From: Amycolatopsis pretoriensis
GTDB lineage: Bacteria > Actinomycetota > Actinomycetes > Mycobacteriales > Pseudonocardiaceae
Assembly: GCF_900107925.1 (NCBI RefSeq)
Contig: NZ_FNUJ01000009.1
Span: 124,001-188,000, forward strand
Direction of reading: 5' to 3'
DNA: 64,000 nucleotides
In this document: positions 1-7,346 of the stretch, piece after piece
How the letters are laid out: each line of letters begins with the position of its first letter
How positions within the stretch are numbered: position 1 is the first letter of the stretch
The notes under the pieces: generated by a model
The model's database searches: none
Seen by the model: only the letters and a program-made list of their open reading frames with translations
Told to the model about the DNA's origin: nothing
Program-made: the position numbers and the translations under genes

Positions 1-396
1 CATGCTCACCTGCTCGCCGAACCCGCTGACCCGGATCTCGACCGGGCCGGGGTAGGCGTCGGCGATCCGCCGCAGCAGTTCGGTGGCCACGCCGGGTTTC
101 GCGGTGACGACGAGCGCCGGTGGCTGCTGGGCCACCCGCCGGGTGCGCCGGACGGCGTTCGCGACCGCGTCCAGCGCCTTCGCCGACTCCGTGAACAGGA
201 CGTTCCCCGCCGGCGTCAGCTCGACGTGCCGGCTGGTGCGTTCGAAAAGCTGGACACCCAGCCGCCGCTCCAGCAACCGGATCGCGCGCGACAGCGGGGG
301 CTGCGCCATCCCGAGCCGCTCGGCGGCGCGGGAGAAGTTCAGCTCTTCGGCGACCGCGCGGAAGTACCGCAGCTCACGGACCTCGACGTCGTCCAT
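1..396 (-). CDS. LysR-family transcriptional regulator (partial, C-terminus off window)
   Basis: The first 132 residues of a LysR-type regulator are present, and the gene continues past the left edge. The ATG at 396-394 is followed by a classic N-terminal winged helix: RELRYFRAVAEELNFSRAAE, then RLGMAQPPLSRAIRLLERRL and the wing VQLFERTSRHVELTPAG. The effector-binding domain begins near residue 90 and is cut off. It is transcribed away from a short open frame at 493, and a perfect 9-base inverted repeat (453-477) lies between them, the usual LysR arrangement. The effector cannot be told from this fragment. The family assignment is secure. Confidence 0.9.
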   Translation of the reverse strand, partial: MDDVEVRELRYFRAVAEELNFSRAAERLGMAQPPLSRAIRLLERRLGVQLFERTSRHVELTPAGNVLFTESAKALDAVANAVRRTRRVAQQPPALVVTAKPGVATELLRRIADAYPGPVEIRVSGFGEQVSM

Positions 397-452
397 ACCG
401 CGAGGGTATCGCGGCAGAGTCCATCGGTCTTTCCCTTTCTTTTCAGCGGATG

Positions 453-477
453 GTGGAGTTGGTGTCGACAACTCCAC
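453..477. promoter_or_regulatory. Inverted repeat, probable LysR operator
   Basis: GTGGAGTTG (453-461) and CAACTCCAC (469-477) form a perfect 9-base inverted repeat with a 7-base spacer. It lies between the divergent LysR gene and the short frame at 493, so it probably binds that regulator. The inner TTG...CAA halves resemble LysR boxes. The binding is inferred from position and symmetry. Confidence 0.6.
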
Positions 478-492
478 AAAGGACGGACAGTG

Positions 493-579
493 ATGACGGA
501 AACCCAGCGGGACAAGGAGATCGTGCTGCGGAAACCGAGCGGAAGTGTGGGTCGAGGGGTCGGCGGTGGCGCGGTATGA
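493..579 (+). pseudogene. Truncated start of the LysR-controlled divergent gene
   Basis: A 28-codon frame begins at an ATG after AAAGGACGG (a plausible ribosome site) and just past the LysR inverted repeat. Its first 17 residues (MTETQRDKEIVLRKPSG) look like a genuine protein start, faintly like NADP-dependent MDR-type oxidoreductases. It then runs into low-complexity Gly/Val codons and a stop. The following 250 bases (580-829) are G-rich on the + strand and show no convincing gene. The reading is a LysR target gene that lost its body by deletion. A real small peptide is the alternative. Confidence 0.35.
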
Positions 580-829
580 CGAGTTCGGGTGACGGGGTTC
601 GGTCGGGGTGGGCGGGCGTGCTTCGGTGGAGGGTGGCGGAGGCCGGGTATGGCGGGCGCGCTTCGGCGGAGGATTGGCGTAGGCGACGTAAGGCGGGCGT
701 GGTTGGAGAGGTCTGCCGGGCAAGGACTTGGCCGGGATCGGTTGCGGTGCCGGCGAGCTGCTTGCGTCACCGGATCCACGGGCGTGGGCGGCGGTGGGCC
801 GGTGGGCGCTGGAGCGGCCGGGTTGCGGG

Positions 830-1441
830 CTACGGCGCGACGCCCTCGAGCATCGCCCGCACCACCGACTCCGGAGTCGGTGGTTCGAGGGGACCCGTGT
901 GCGGGAAGACCGCCGCCAGCACCGAGGCGTGGCAGTAGCCGACCAGCATGGCCGCCGCCGCGTCCACTTCGGACTCCGGTCGCAGCCTGCCGAGGGTTCG
1001 CTCCTCCTTCAGGTATGCCACCAGGCGGTCGCGCCAGTACCCCGATCGCTCGCTGATCTCCGCGAAGCGCTCCAGCACCCTCGGCTGGCCGAGCAGGCCG
1101 CTGAACGCCGGGACGATCACCTTGTGCAGCGCCAGCCCGAACTCCAGGTGGCGGCGGAGGTTCCCCTCGACGGTGCCTTCGCCCGCCACCGGCAGGTCGC
1201 CCAGTTCCGCTTCCGTCGTGCGCACGTGCTCCAGCAAGGCCCGGGCCACCAGCTCCTCCTTGTCGGAGAAGTGGTTGTAGAGCACGCCGTCGGCGACGCC
1301 CGCCATGCGCGCGATCTCGCGCACGGTCATCCCGGTCGTCCCGTGCGTGGCGATCATCTTCTGGGCGGTCTCGACCAGCAGGTCGTGCAGCGACTGGCCG
1401 TCCCGCTGCGCCGCGGCTTTCCTCGGTGACATCACCGCCAT
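830..1441 (-). CDS. TetR/AcrR-family transcriptional regulator
   Basis: A 203-residue TetR protein of normal family length. The helix-turn-helix spans about residues 20-70, with TVREIARMAGVADGVLYNHF and SDKEELVARAL as the recognition part. The C-terminal ligand domain is variable and gives no substrate. It starts 10 bases after the methyltransferase gene on the same strand, so the two are probably one transcript. The likely operator is the tandem TGAAC-N4-GTTCA repeat upstream of that gene, which implies autoregulation. A start three codons later (1432) is equally possible, and neither has a strong ribosome site. Confidence 0.9.
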   Translation of the reverse strand: MAVMSPRKAAAQRDGQSLHDLLVETAQKMIATHGTTGMTVREIARMAGVADGVLYNHFSDKEELVARALLEHVRTTEAELGDLPVAGEGTVEGNLRRHLEFGLALHKVIVPAFSGLLGQPRVLERFAEISERSGYWRDRLVAYLKEERTLGRLRPESEVDAAAAMLVGYCHASVLAAVFPHTGPLEPPTPESVVRAMLEGVAP

Positions 1442-1451
1442 CGTAAGGGCT

Positions 1452-2270
1452 TCACGACCTCCTTCCCGTGACCAGCCACGCCGTACCGCGCAGGCGGACC
1501 GCGTCCGGGCCCGCGTACGGCGCCAGCGCCGCCGTCAGGGCCTCGGTCGCCTTGGCCGCGGTCTCGGCGTCGACCAGGCCCAGGTGGTGGCGGACCGGGC
1601 CCCAGTCGCTGATGAACCGCGCCGCGTCCGGGACGTCGTGCCCCCAGACCTGGCCGGCCTCGACGCGGGTGCACACCACGTCCGAGAAGCCGGCTTCGGT
1701 CAGGACCGCCGTCGTGTGGTCCGGGTCCGCGAACGACGTCGGCCCGCTGCCGTCGGGGCCGGTGGGCTGGGGCAGGTACTCGGCCAGGGCGCCGAACACC
1801 CGGCCGAGGTCGGTGCCCGCCAGCGCCGTCATGCACAGGAAGGCCAGCCGGCCGCCGGGGCTCAGGGCCCGCCGGACGTTGGCGAACGCCGCCACCGGGT
1901 CGGCGAAGAACATCACCCCGAACCGGCTCACCGCCAGGTCGAACCCGCCTTCGGCGAACGGGTGCACCTGGACGTCACCCTGCTCGAACACCACGTTCGG
2001 CACCTCCGCCGCCCGCGCCCGCGCGGTCGCCAGCATCGGCCCGGACAGGTCGACGCCGGTCGCGGACCGGGCCCGCGCCGCCACCAGCCGGGTCAGCTGG
2101 CCATTGCCACAGCCGATGTCCAGCACCCGGTCGCCGGCACCGGCCAGGTCGAGCAGATAGCCGTTGAACCCGCTGTTCACGGCGTCGTACCGATCGGCGT
2201 GCGACGCCCAATGTTCGCCCTCGTACCCGTTCCACGCCTCGGCCTGGGCGGTGTTGACGATCCCGGTCAT
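1452..2270 (-). CDS. Class I SAM-dependent methyltransferase
   Basis: A 272-residue Rossmann-fold methyltransferase. Motif I is VLDIGCGNGQ, followed by acidic motif II (GVDLSGPML), EQGDVQVHPF and FDLAVSRFGVMFF, all in the Methyltransf_11/25 order. I start it at the ATG at 2270, because GGAGGAG lies 6 bases upstream and homologues begin MT-IVNT-QAEAWNGYEG. An in-frame ATG at 2294 would lie inside the TetR operator and is less likely. It leads a two-gene unit with the TetR gene. The substrate is not evident. A small-molecule role, perhaps detoxification, is inferred only from the TetR linkage. Confidence 0.85.
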   Translation of the reverse strand: MTGIVNTAQAEAWNGYEGEHWASHADRYDAVNSGFNGYLLDLAGAGDRVLDIGCGNGQLTRLVAARARSATGVDLSGPMLATARARAAEVPNVVFEQGDVQVHPFAEGGFDLAVSRFGVMFFADPVAAFANVRRALSPGGRLAFLCMTALAGTDLGRVFGALAEYLPQPTGPDGSGPTSFADPDHTTAVLTEAGFSDVVCTRVEAGQVWGHDVPDAARFISDWGPVRHHLGLVDAETAAKATEALTAALAPYAGPDAVRLRGTAWLVTGRRS

Positions 2271-2287
2271 CCCCATCTCCTCCATTG

Positions 2288-2315
2288 TGAACATGCGTTC
2301 ATGAACACTCGTTCA
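2288..2315. promoter_or_regulatory. Tandem TetR-type operator
   Basis: Two copies of TGAAC-N4-GTTCA lie head to tail (2288-2301 and 2302-2315), and their junction GTTCATGAAC is itself a perfect 10-base palindrome. The site sits just upstream of the methyltransferase-TetR unit and 146 bases before the divergent RibD-C reductase gene, so it could control both directions. The 14-base repeat period and half-site form fit TetR dimers bound side by side. The assignment to the adjacent TetR is inferred. Confidence 0.7.
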
Positions 2316-2460
2316 TGCTCCCGGGAACCGCGCCGGCTGTCAAGGCATCGGCCACCCCGCCACCGGATGTCGGCCAGGTGGCAGATCTTCCGGCCGGGCG
2401 ATCGCGCAAGACTTCCCCCATCGAGGCAAACCGCCTCCGACCAGCACAAAGGAGCTCGAA

Positions 2461-3054
2461 ATGGCCGACGTCATCGCCAACATGTCCATGTCAATCGACG
2501 GCTTCGTCGCCGACCCGCAGGACGGCATCGACCACCTGTTCGGGTGGTTCGGCAACGGCGACGTCGAGGTCCCCACCGCCGTCGAGTGGGCGACCTTCAA
2601 GACCTCCGAAGCCAGCGCGAAGATGCTGCGCGACGCCATGGACAACGTCGGCGCGCTGATCACCGGCCGCCGCCTCTTCAACCTCACCCAAGGCTGGGGC
2701 GGCGCGCACCCGATGGGCGTCCCGGTCTTCGTCGTCACCCACGAGGAGCCCGCGGACTGGCCGCACCCCGACGCGCCGTTCACCTTCGTCACCGACGGCC
2801 TCGAAAGCGCCGTCGAGCAGGCCAAGAAGGTCGCCGGCGACAAGAACGTCGCGGTCGCCAGCACGACGATCGCGCAGCAGTGCCTCGACCTCGGGCTGCT
2901 CGACGGCATCCAGGTCGACCTGATCCCGGTGCTCCTCGGCGACGGCGTCCGCTTCTTCGGCAACTTGGACAAGACCATCACCCTGACCGGTCCCGAGGTC
3001 GTCGAGGGCACCGGCGTGACGCACCTGTCCTACCGGGTCACCCGAGGAGCGTGA
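2461..3054 (+). CDS. Dihydrofolate reductase-family protein (RibD C-terminal domain)
   Basis: A 197-residue stand-alone RibD-C/DHFR-like reductase. The N-terminal strand ANMSMSIDGFVADP, the middle GALITGRRLFNLTQGWGG and the C-terminal IQVDLIPVLLGDGVRFF are family hallmarks of this NADPH-binding fold. AAAGGAG is placed well before the ATG. Proteins of this group are common in actinobacteria next to regulators and rarely have a defined substrate. It faces away from the methyltransferase-TetR unit across the tandem operator. Its last 17 bases overlap the convergent sigma-factor gene. Confidence 0.88.
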   Translation: MADVIANMSMSIDGFVADPQDGIDHLFGWFGNGDVEVPTAVEWATFKTSEASAKMLRDAMDNVGALITGRRLFNLTQGWGGAHPMGVPVFVVTHEEPADWPHPDAPFTFVTDGLESAVEQAKKVAGDKNVAVASTTIAQQCLDLGLLDGIQVDLIPVLLGDGVRFFGNLDKTITLTGPEVVEGTGVTHLSYRVTRGA

Positions 3055-3889
3055 CGTGCAGCGCGGCCAGGCGGGCGGGATCGGCGATCACTTCGTACGC
3101 CGCCACCCGCTCGCCTTCGACCGCCACGGCGAGCGCGAGCAGCAGCCGGCCGCGCGGGGCCACGACGACGCCGACCGCGCCGTCCACCAGGGCCGCTTCG
3201 GCGAAGTGGGCCCGTTTCCCGAACACCTGGGTCTCCCGGGCCACCGCACGCGCCCCGCGCACTTCGAGAGCCGCGCCGACGGGCAACGCGGCCGCGTCGG
3301 CGCGGCGGACGACGTCGGGGGCGAGCACGTCCAGGAGCTCACCGAGGTCACCACCGCGGGCCGCGGCCAGGAACGCGTCGACCACCCGGCGGTGCCGCGC
3401 CAGGTCGGCCGGCGGCAGCGGGGACGTGCCCCGGACCCGCTGCCTTGCCCGGCTCGCTAGCTTCTTCGCCGCGACGGGCGTGCGGTCCAGCACCGGCGCG
3501 ATCCGCTCGAACGGCACCGCGAACAGGTCGTGCAGCACGAACGCGATCCGCTCGGCCGGGCCCAGCGCGTCCAGCACGACGAGCAGTGCGCGGCCCACCG
3601 AGTCGGCCAGCTCGACCTCGCCCGCCGGGTCCGCGTCGGCCGCCGGTTCCGGCAGGACCTCGAAGGGATCCTCGCGACGGGCCTTCCGCGAGCGCAGGAC
3701 GTCGAGGCAGACGCGGGAGACGACCGTCGTCAGCCAGGCCGCCAGGTTGTCGACCGAGTCCACGCGGTTCAGCCGCAGCCAGGCCTCCTGGACGGCGTCG
3801 TCCGCCTCGGTCAGTGAACCGAGCATCCGGAACGCCAACCCGCGAAGCCTGCCGCGTTCGGCCTCGAACGCCCCGGCCAGCTCGTCCAT
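3038..3889 (-). CDS. ECF RNA polymerase sigma factor, SigJ-like with SnoaL-like tail
   Basis: A 283-residue ECF sigma factor. Region 2 covers about residues 8-70 (RMLGSLTEADDAVQEAWLRL, then LAAWLTTVVSRVCLDVLRS). Region 4 covers about 105-155 (LGPAERIAFVLHDLFAVPF, RTPVAAKKLASRARQRV). A SnoaL/NTF2-like domain of about 120 residues follows, the arrangement of M. tuberculosis SigJ (ECF41-like). In that group the tail modulates activity in place of an anti-sigma factor, and targets are often neighbouring oxidoreductases. The divergent old-yellow-enzyme homologue 64 bases away is therefore a candidate target. That link is inferred. Confidence 0.9.
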   Translation of the reverse strand: MDELAGAFEAERGRLRGLAFRMLGSLTEADDAVQEAWLRLNRVDSVDNLAAWLTTVVSRVCLDVLRSRKARREDPFEVLPEPAADADPAGEVELADSVGRALLVVLDALGPAERIAFVLHDLFAVPFERIAPVLDRTPVAAKKLASRARQRVRGTSPLPPADLARHRRVVDAFLAAARGGDLGELLDVLAPDVVRRADAAALPVGAALEVRGARAVARETQVFGKRAHFAEAALVDGAVGVVVAPRGRLLLALAVAVEGERVAAYEVIADPARLAALHVTLLG

Positions 3890-3953
3890 CGGTCACCTTT
3901 CGCCCGCACCCACCGTCGCACTCCCGACGTATCCCGGCGACCAGAGGTGACCG

Positions 3954-4997
3954 ATGAGCTTGCTGACCCCCGTCGACCTGGGCGCGTGGCGCCTGCCGAA
4001 CCGCGTGGTGCTCGCCCCGACGACCCGCGCGCGCGTCCCGGACGGCGTGCCCGGCGGGCTGCAGGCCGCCTACTACGCGCAGCGTGCCGGCGCCGGGCTG
4101 ATCGTCACCGAGGGCACGTGGGTGAGCGAGAAGGCCGTGGGATTCCACGGCGTTCCCGGGTTGCACACCGACGCCCAGGTGGCCGGGTGGCGGCCGGTCA
4201 CCGACGTCGTGCACGCGCTCGGCGGCCGGATCGTGGCGCAGCTGTGGCACACCGGCGCGGTGTCCCACCCGCACTTCCTCGGCGACCGGCCGGCCGGACC
4301 GTCGGCGGTGAACCCGGGGGAGACGGTGCACACCGCTTCGGGCCGGCGGCCGACCGTGACCCCGCGCGAGCTGGGCGCCGCCGAGATCCGTGACGTCGTC
4401 GCGGATTACGGCCACGCGGCGGAGAACGCGCGGCGCGCCGGCTTCGACGGCGTCGAGCTGGCCGCCAACGGCGTGTACCTGCTCGCGCAGTTCCTGCACC
4501 CGCGGCTGAACCGGCGCACCGACGCGTACGGGCGGTACCGGGGCAAGCTGCTGCTGGACGTCGTCGACGCGGTGCGCGCGGCCGGGATCGCCGTCGGGGT
4601 ACGGCTTTCGCCGTGGTGGTCCGGCGGACTGTTCACTGTGGACGAATCCCTGCGCGCCGAGTACGACGAGCTGGTGGCTTCACTCGATGTCGCTTACCTC
4701 CATCTCCGCGGGCCCGACGCCGGACCGGACTTCGCCGGCTTCGCCCGGTATCGGCGGCTGTTCCGCGGGTCGCTGATCGTGAACAACGGGTTCGACCGCG
4801 AGTCCGGGGATGCCGTGGTCGACGCCGGGATCGCGGACGCGGTGTCGTACGCCCGGCACTTCGTCGCCAACCCCGATCTGGTGACGCGGTTCGCGCTCGG
4901 GCTGCCGCTGGACGCCGGGGATCCCGCGACCTACTACGGCGGTGGGGCCGCCGGTTACGTCGAGCAGGCGGCCGCGATCGCCGCCGTGTCCCAGTAG
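3954..4997 (+). CDS. Old yellow enzyme-family NADH:flavin oxidoreductase homologue
   Basis: A 347-residue FMN-dependent TIM-barrel protein of the OYE/NemA family. Conserved parts are LPNRVVLAPTTRAR at the start, VAQLWHTGAVSH (about residues 94-105), the NRRTDAYGRYRGKLLLD region and the phosphate-binding VNNGFDRESG near the C-terminus. The segment normally reading VE-(I/L)-H-x-A-N-G-Y is here VELAANGVY (167-175), so the usual His/Asn pair that holds the substrate carbonyl is not in place. The fold is clear, but ordinary enoate reduction is doubtful. It is divergent from the SigJ-like gene and overlaps the convergent NTF2 gene by 43 bases. Confidence 0.85.
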   Translation: MSLLTPVDLGAWRLPNRVVLAPTTRARVPDGVPGGLQAAYYAQRAGAGLIVTEGTWVSEKAVGFHGVPGLHTDAQVAGWRPVTDVVHALGGRIVAQLWHTGAVSHPHFLGDRPAGPSAVNPGETVHTASGRRPTVTPRELGAAEIRDVVADYGHAAENARRAGFDGVELAANGVYLLAQFLHPRLNRRTDAYGRYRGKLLLDVVDAVRAAGIAVGVRLSPWWSGGLFTVDESLRAEYDELVASLDVAYLHLRGPDAGPDFAGFARYRRLFRGSLIVNNGFDRESGDAVVDAGIADAVSYARHFVANPDLVTRFALGLPLDAGDPATYYGGGAAGYVEQAAAIAAVSQ

Positions 4998-5362
4998 AAC
5001 GGGCGGACTTCGGTGATGCGGCCGTCCGCCACCGTGATCGCCTGCAGGATCGGGAATTCCAGCTCGCGCCCGGTCGCCCGCGCCCGGGCGCGCACGTTCG
5101 TCAGCACCACGAGCGGGGACGTGGTGCTGAGGAACGCCTGCTCGCCCAGCTCGAAGACGGCCCACGTGCGGCTCATCTCCGCGAAGAACCGCCGCAGACC
5201 GTCGTGACCGCGCCAGACACCGCCGAACGGCAGCCCTTCGGCCTGGCGCAACACGAAGTCCGCGGCGAAGTACGACCGCAACGGCTCGAAATCACCGGTG
5301 GCGAAGTACTCGGCTTCGGCGGCGTACATGCCTTCGAGAACGGAGACGCTCATGACGGTCAT
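4955..5362 (-). CDS. NTF2/SnoaL-like small protein
   Basis: A 135-residue single-domain alpha+beta barrel protein of the SnoaL/NTF2 superfamily. The N-terminal helix LEGMYAAEAEYFATGDFEPL, the GVWRGHDGLRRFFAEMSRTW segment and the terminal strand pair ITVADGRITEVRPFYWD are typical of ketosteroid-isomerase-like proteins. Its specific reaction is unknown. Two starts (5362 and 5353) are nine bases apart without a clear ribosome site. The 3' end overlaps the convergent OYE gene by 43 bases. The VOC gene upstream on the same strand is 46 bases away and may be co-transcribed. Confidence 0.8.
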   Translation of the reverse strand: MTVMSVSVLEGMYAAEAEYFATGDFEPLRSYFAADFVLRQAEGLPFGGVWRGHDGLRRFFAEMSRTWAVFELGEQAFLSTTSPLVVLTNVRARARATGRELEFPILQAITVADGRITEVRPFYWDTAAIAAACST

Positions 5363-5408
5363 CGTGGCGGGCCGGTGGGCGGGTCACCGGCGGAAAGCGG
5401 TCGTCGCG

Positions 5409-5744
5409 CTACTCCGGGCACCACACCGCCAGCTCGCTGCCGCCCGGCTCGCGGAAGTGGAAGCGCCGCCCTCCCGGGAAGGAGAACGGTTCCTTCGTCA
5501 CCTCCCCGCCGGCCGCCTCGACCGCGGTGCGGGCCGCCGCCAGGTCGTCCGTGCGGACCGTGACCAGCGGCGCGCGGGCTTGCTCGGCCGCGTTCGCTTG
5601 GAAGCCGAACGTGAGGCCGGCGGCCCGGACGTCCGCGTAGCCCGGGCCGTACGGCGTCACCTGCCAGCCGAAGGCGCGCGTGAAGAACTCGCCGGACGCG
5701 GTGGCCGACGTGGACGGGAACTCGACGAAGTCGACTTCGAACAT
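5409..5744 (-). CDS. VOC-family (glyoxalase/dioxygenase-like) protein
   Basis: A 111-residue protein holding one vicinal-oxygen-chelate domain. It begins FEVDFVEFPSTSATASGEFF and ends GGRRFHFREPGGSELAVWCP, where the E-PGG-ELAVW pattern is the usual last strand of the family. The domain is normally a dimer binding a metal and a small ligand, acting as glyoxalase, dioxygenase or antibiotic-binding protein. Nothing here selects among these. It lies between the DUF6223-like membrane protein gene and the NTF2 gene on the same strand. Confidence 0.85.
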   Translation of the reverse strand: MFEVDFVEFPSTSATASGEFFTRAFGWQVTPYGPGYADVRAAGLTFGFQANAAEQARAPLVTVRTDDLAAARTAVEAAGGEVTKEPFSFPGGRRFHFREPGGSELAVWCPE

Positions 5745-5753
5745 GCCTCGACG

Positions 5754-6065
5754 CTAGCGGCCACCACCGACAAAACCGCGCGAGCGAGCCAGCGCCAGCC
5801 CGCCCAGCACGGCGGCGACCACCCCGATCACCAGCGCCGCCCAGCCTCCGACGATCCCGTACCCCGTGCCGGGACCGCCCTTCGCCGCGGCCACGACGAC
5901 CGCGCCGCCCGCCGCGCCGGCGATCCCCGAACCCAGTGCGACGACGGCTCCCCGGCCGCGGGTCAGGGCCAGCACGCCGGCGACGACGCCGGCCAGTCCC
6001 ACCACGGCGGCGATCACTGACCACACGCGCCCCGGCGTCAAGGCGTAAGCAGCGGCAACGTTCAT
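5754..6065 (-). CDS. DUF6223-like small membrane protein
   Basis: A 103-residue integral membrane protein with about three hydrophobic segments (WSVIAAVVGLAGVVAGVLAL, a central Ala/Gly-rich one, and ALVIGVVAAVLGGLAL). The block AAKGGPGTGYGIVGG between segments is characteristic of actinobacterial DUF6223 proteins as I remember them. I start at the ATG at 6065, where GGAG is well spaced. An open frame runs 25 codons further upstream but is Arg/Pro-rich and lacks a ribosome site. The function is unknown. Confidence 0.75.
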   Translation of the reverse strand: MNVAAAYALTPGRVWSVIAAVVGLAGVVAGVLALTRGRGAVVALGSGIAGAAGGAVVVAAAKGGPGTGYGIVGGWAALVIGVVAAVLGGLALARSRGFVGGGR

Positions 6066-6239
6066 GGCGTACTCCCATCTCCGGTGTCCGGGAAGCATGT
6101 CCGCCGGACCCGCCGCCCGTCGTCGTGCGGACGTGGGCACTTCCCGCTGCCGCGGCCGCCGCAGAAACCGCCGGTGTACCGCGTCCGCGGTAGTCCGCGA
6201 ATGCTCTCCAAGCCGGATTCGCCGTCCGGAACATCCGGT

Positions 6240-6245
6240 TAGGGT
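6240..6245 (+). promoter_or_regulatory. -10 element for a leaderless two-component operon
   Basis: TAGGGT ends 6 bases before the ATG at 6252, the spacing expected for a leaderless actinobacterial transcript. No clear -35 is seen. The prediction rests on sequence only. Confidence 0.4.
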
Positions 6246-6251
6246 GCGGGG

Positions 6252-7346
6252 ATGCGGGTCGTGGACGGGGTGGTCGCCGTCGGGGTGGCGGCGGCGTTGC
6301 TGGTCGCCGGGCTATCGGCGCGCCACGCGCCCACGGACCTCGACGTGCTGGGATACGCGCTCCTCGTGGCCGGCGGGCTGGCGCTGGTGGCGCGCCGCCG
6401 GGCGCCGGTCGTCGTACTCGTGGTGACCGCGGCGTGCGCGCTGGGCTACCAGGCCGCCGGGTTCGAAGTGCCCGTCGTCGCCTACCTGTTCGCGGTGTAC
6501 GCCGCCGTCCGGGCTGGTCACCGCGTCGCCGCCGTGGTGGCGTCGGTGCTCATGCTCGGCGCGGTTCCACTCGCGATCCTTGCCACGGGCCTGCACTCCA
6601 CCGGCGAAGCGTTCACGCAGTCCCGTGACGTCCTCCAGATCGCGTGGCTGATCGCCGCCGGCGCCGCGGGAGAGGCGTTGCGCCAGGCCGAGCGTCGCGC
6701 CGACGAAGCCGAACGGACCCGCGAGCAGACCGCACGACGGCGGGCCGGCGAGGAGCGGCTGCACATCGCGCGGGAGCTGCACGACTCGCTCACCCACCAG
6801 ATCTCCGTCATCAAGCTGCAGGCCGAAGTGGCGGTCCACCTCGCCGCCAAGCGCGGCGAAGACGTGCCGGAGGCCCTGCTCGCGATCCGCGACGCGGGCC
6901 GTGACGCCGCGCGCGAACTGCGGGCGACGCTGGAGGCGCTCCGCGACGACGGCAAGAACCCGCCGCACGGGCTCGACGACGTCCCGGAGCTGGTGGACCG
7001 GGCCCGCTCCGGCGGTCTCGACGCGCGGTTGACGATCGAGGGCCGGTGCGACGACGTGCCGGTGGCGGTCGGCCGGACCGCCTACCGGATCGTCCAGGAG
7101 TCGCTGACCAACGTCGCCCGGCACGCCGTCGCGGCCACCGCGTCGGTCCGGATCGACCACCGGCCCGGCACGCTGGTCGTCCGCGTCGACGACGACGGTA
7201 GGTCCACTGTGGACAGCGCTCCCGGCGTCGGCCTGACCGGGATGCGCGAACGCGTCATGGCGTTGGGCGGCCGGCTCGAAGCCGGGCCGCGTCGCGAAGG
7301 TGGCTTCAGCGTCCAAGCCGAGCTGCCCGTGGACGGCCAGGCGTGA
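6252..7346 (+). CDS. NarL-type sensor histidine kinase
   Basis: A 364-residue membrane histidine kinase. Four to five hydrophobic segments fill residues 5-140 with no extracellular domain of note, so the signal is probably membrane-borne or intracellular. A short coiled coil (AERRADEAERTREQTARRRA) leads into the HisKA_3 dimerisation box ARELHDSLTHQISVIKLQAE, where His177 is the phosphorylated residue. The ATPase part shows IVQESLTNVARHA (N box) and GVGLTGMRERVMALGG (G box). GTGA overlap with the next gene makes a coupled pair with the LuxR response regulator. Confidence 0.95.
   Translation: MRVVDGVVAVGVAAALLVAGLSARHAPTDLDVLGYALLVAGGLALVARRRAPVVVLVVTAACALGYQAAGFEVPVVAYLFAVYAAVRAGHRVAAVVASVLMLGAVPLAILATGLHSTGEAFTQSRDVLQIAWLIAAGAAGEALRQAERRADEAERTREQTARRRAGEERLHIARELHDSLTHQISVIKLQAEVAVHLAAKRGEDVPEALLAIRDAGRDAARELRATLEALRDDGKNPPHGLDDVPELVDRARSGGLDARLTIEGRCDDVPVAVGRTAYRIVQESLTNVARHAVAATASVRIDHRPGTLVVRVDDDGRSTVDSAPGVGLTGMRERVMALGGRLEAGPRREGGFSVQAELPVDGQA

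Noticed and set aside
1305..3950. An 881-codon open frame on the + strand
   Set aside because: It runs antisense to the TetR, methyltransferase and sigma genes and is rich in Arg/Pro/His with no domain. It is a by-product of high G+C.
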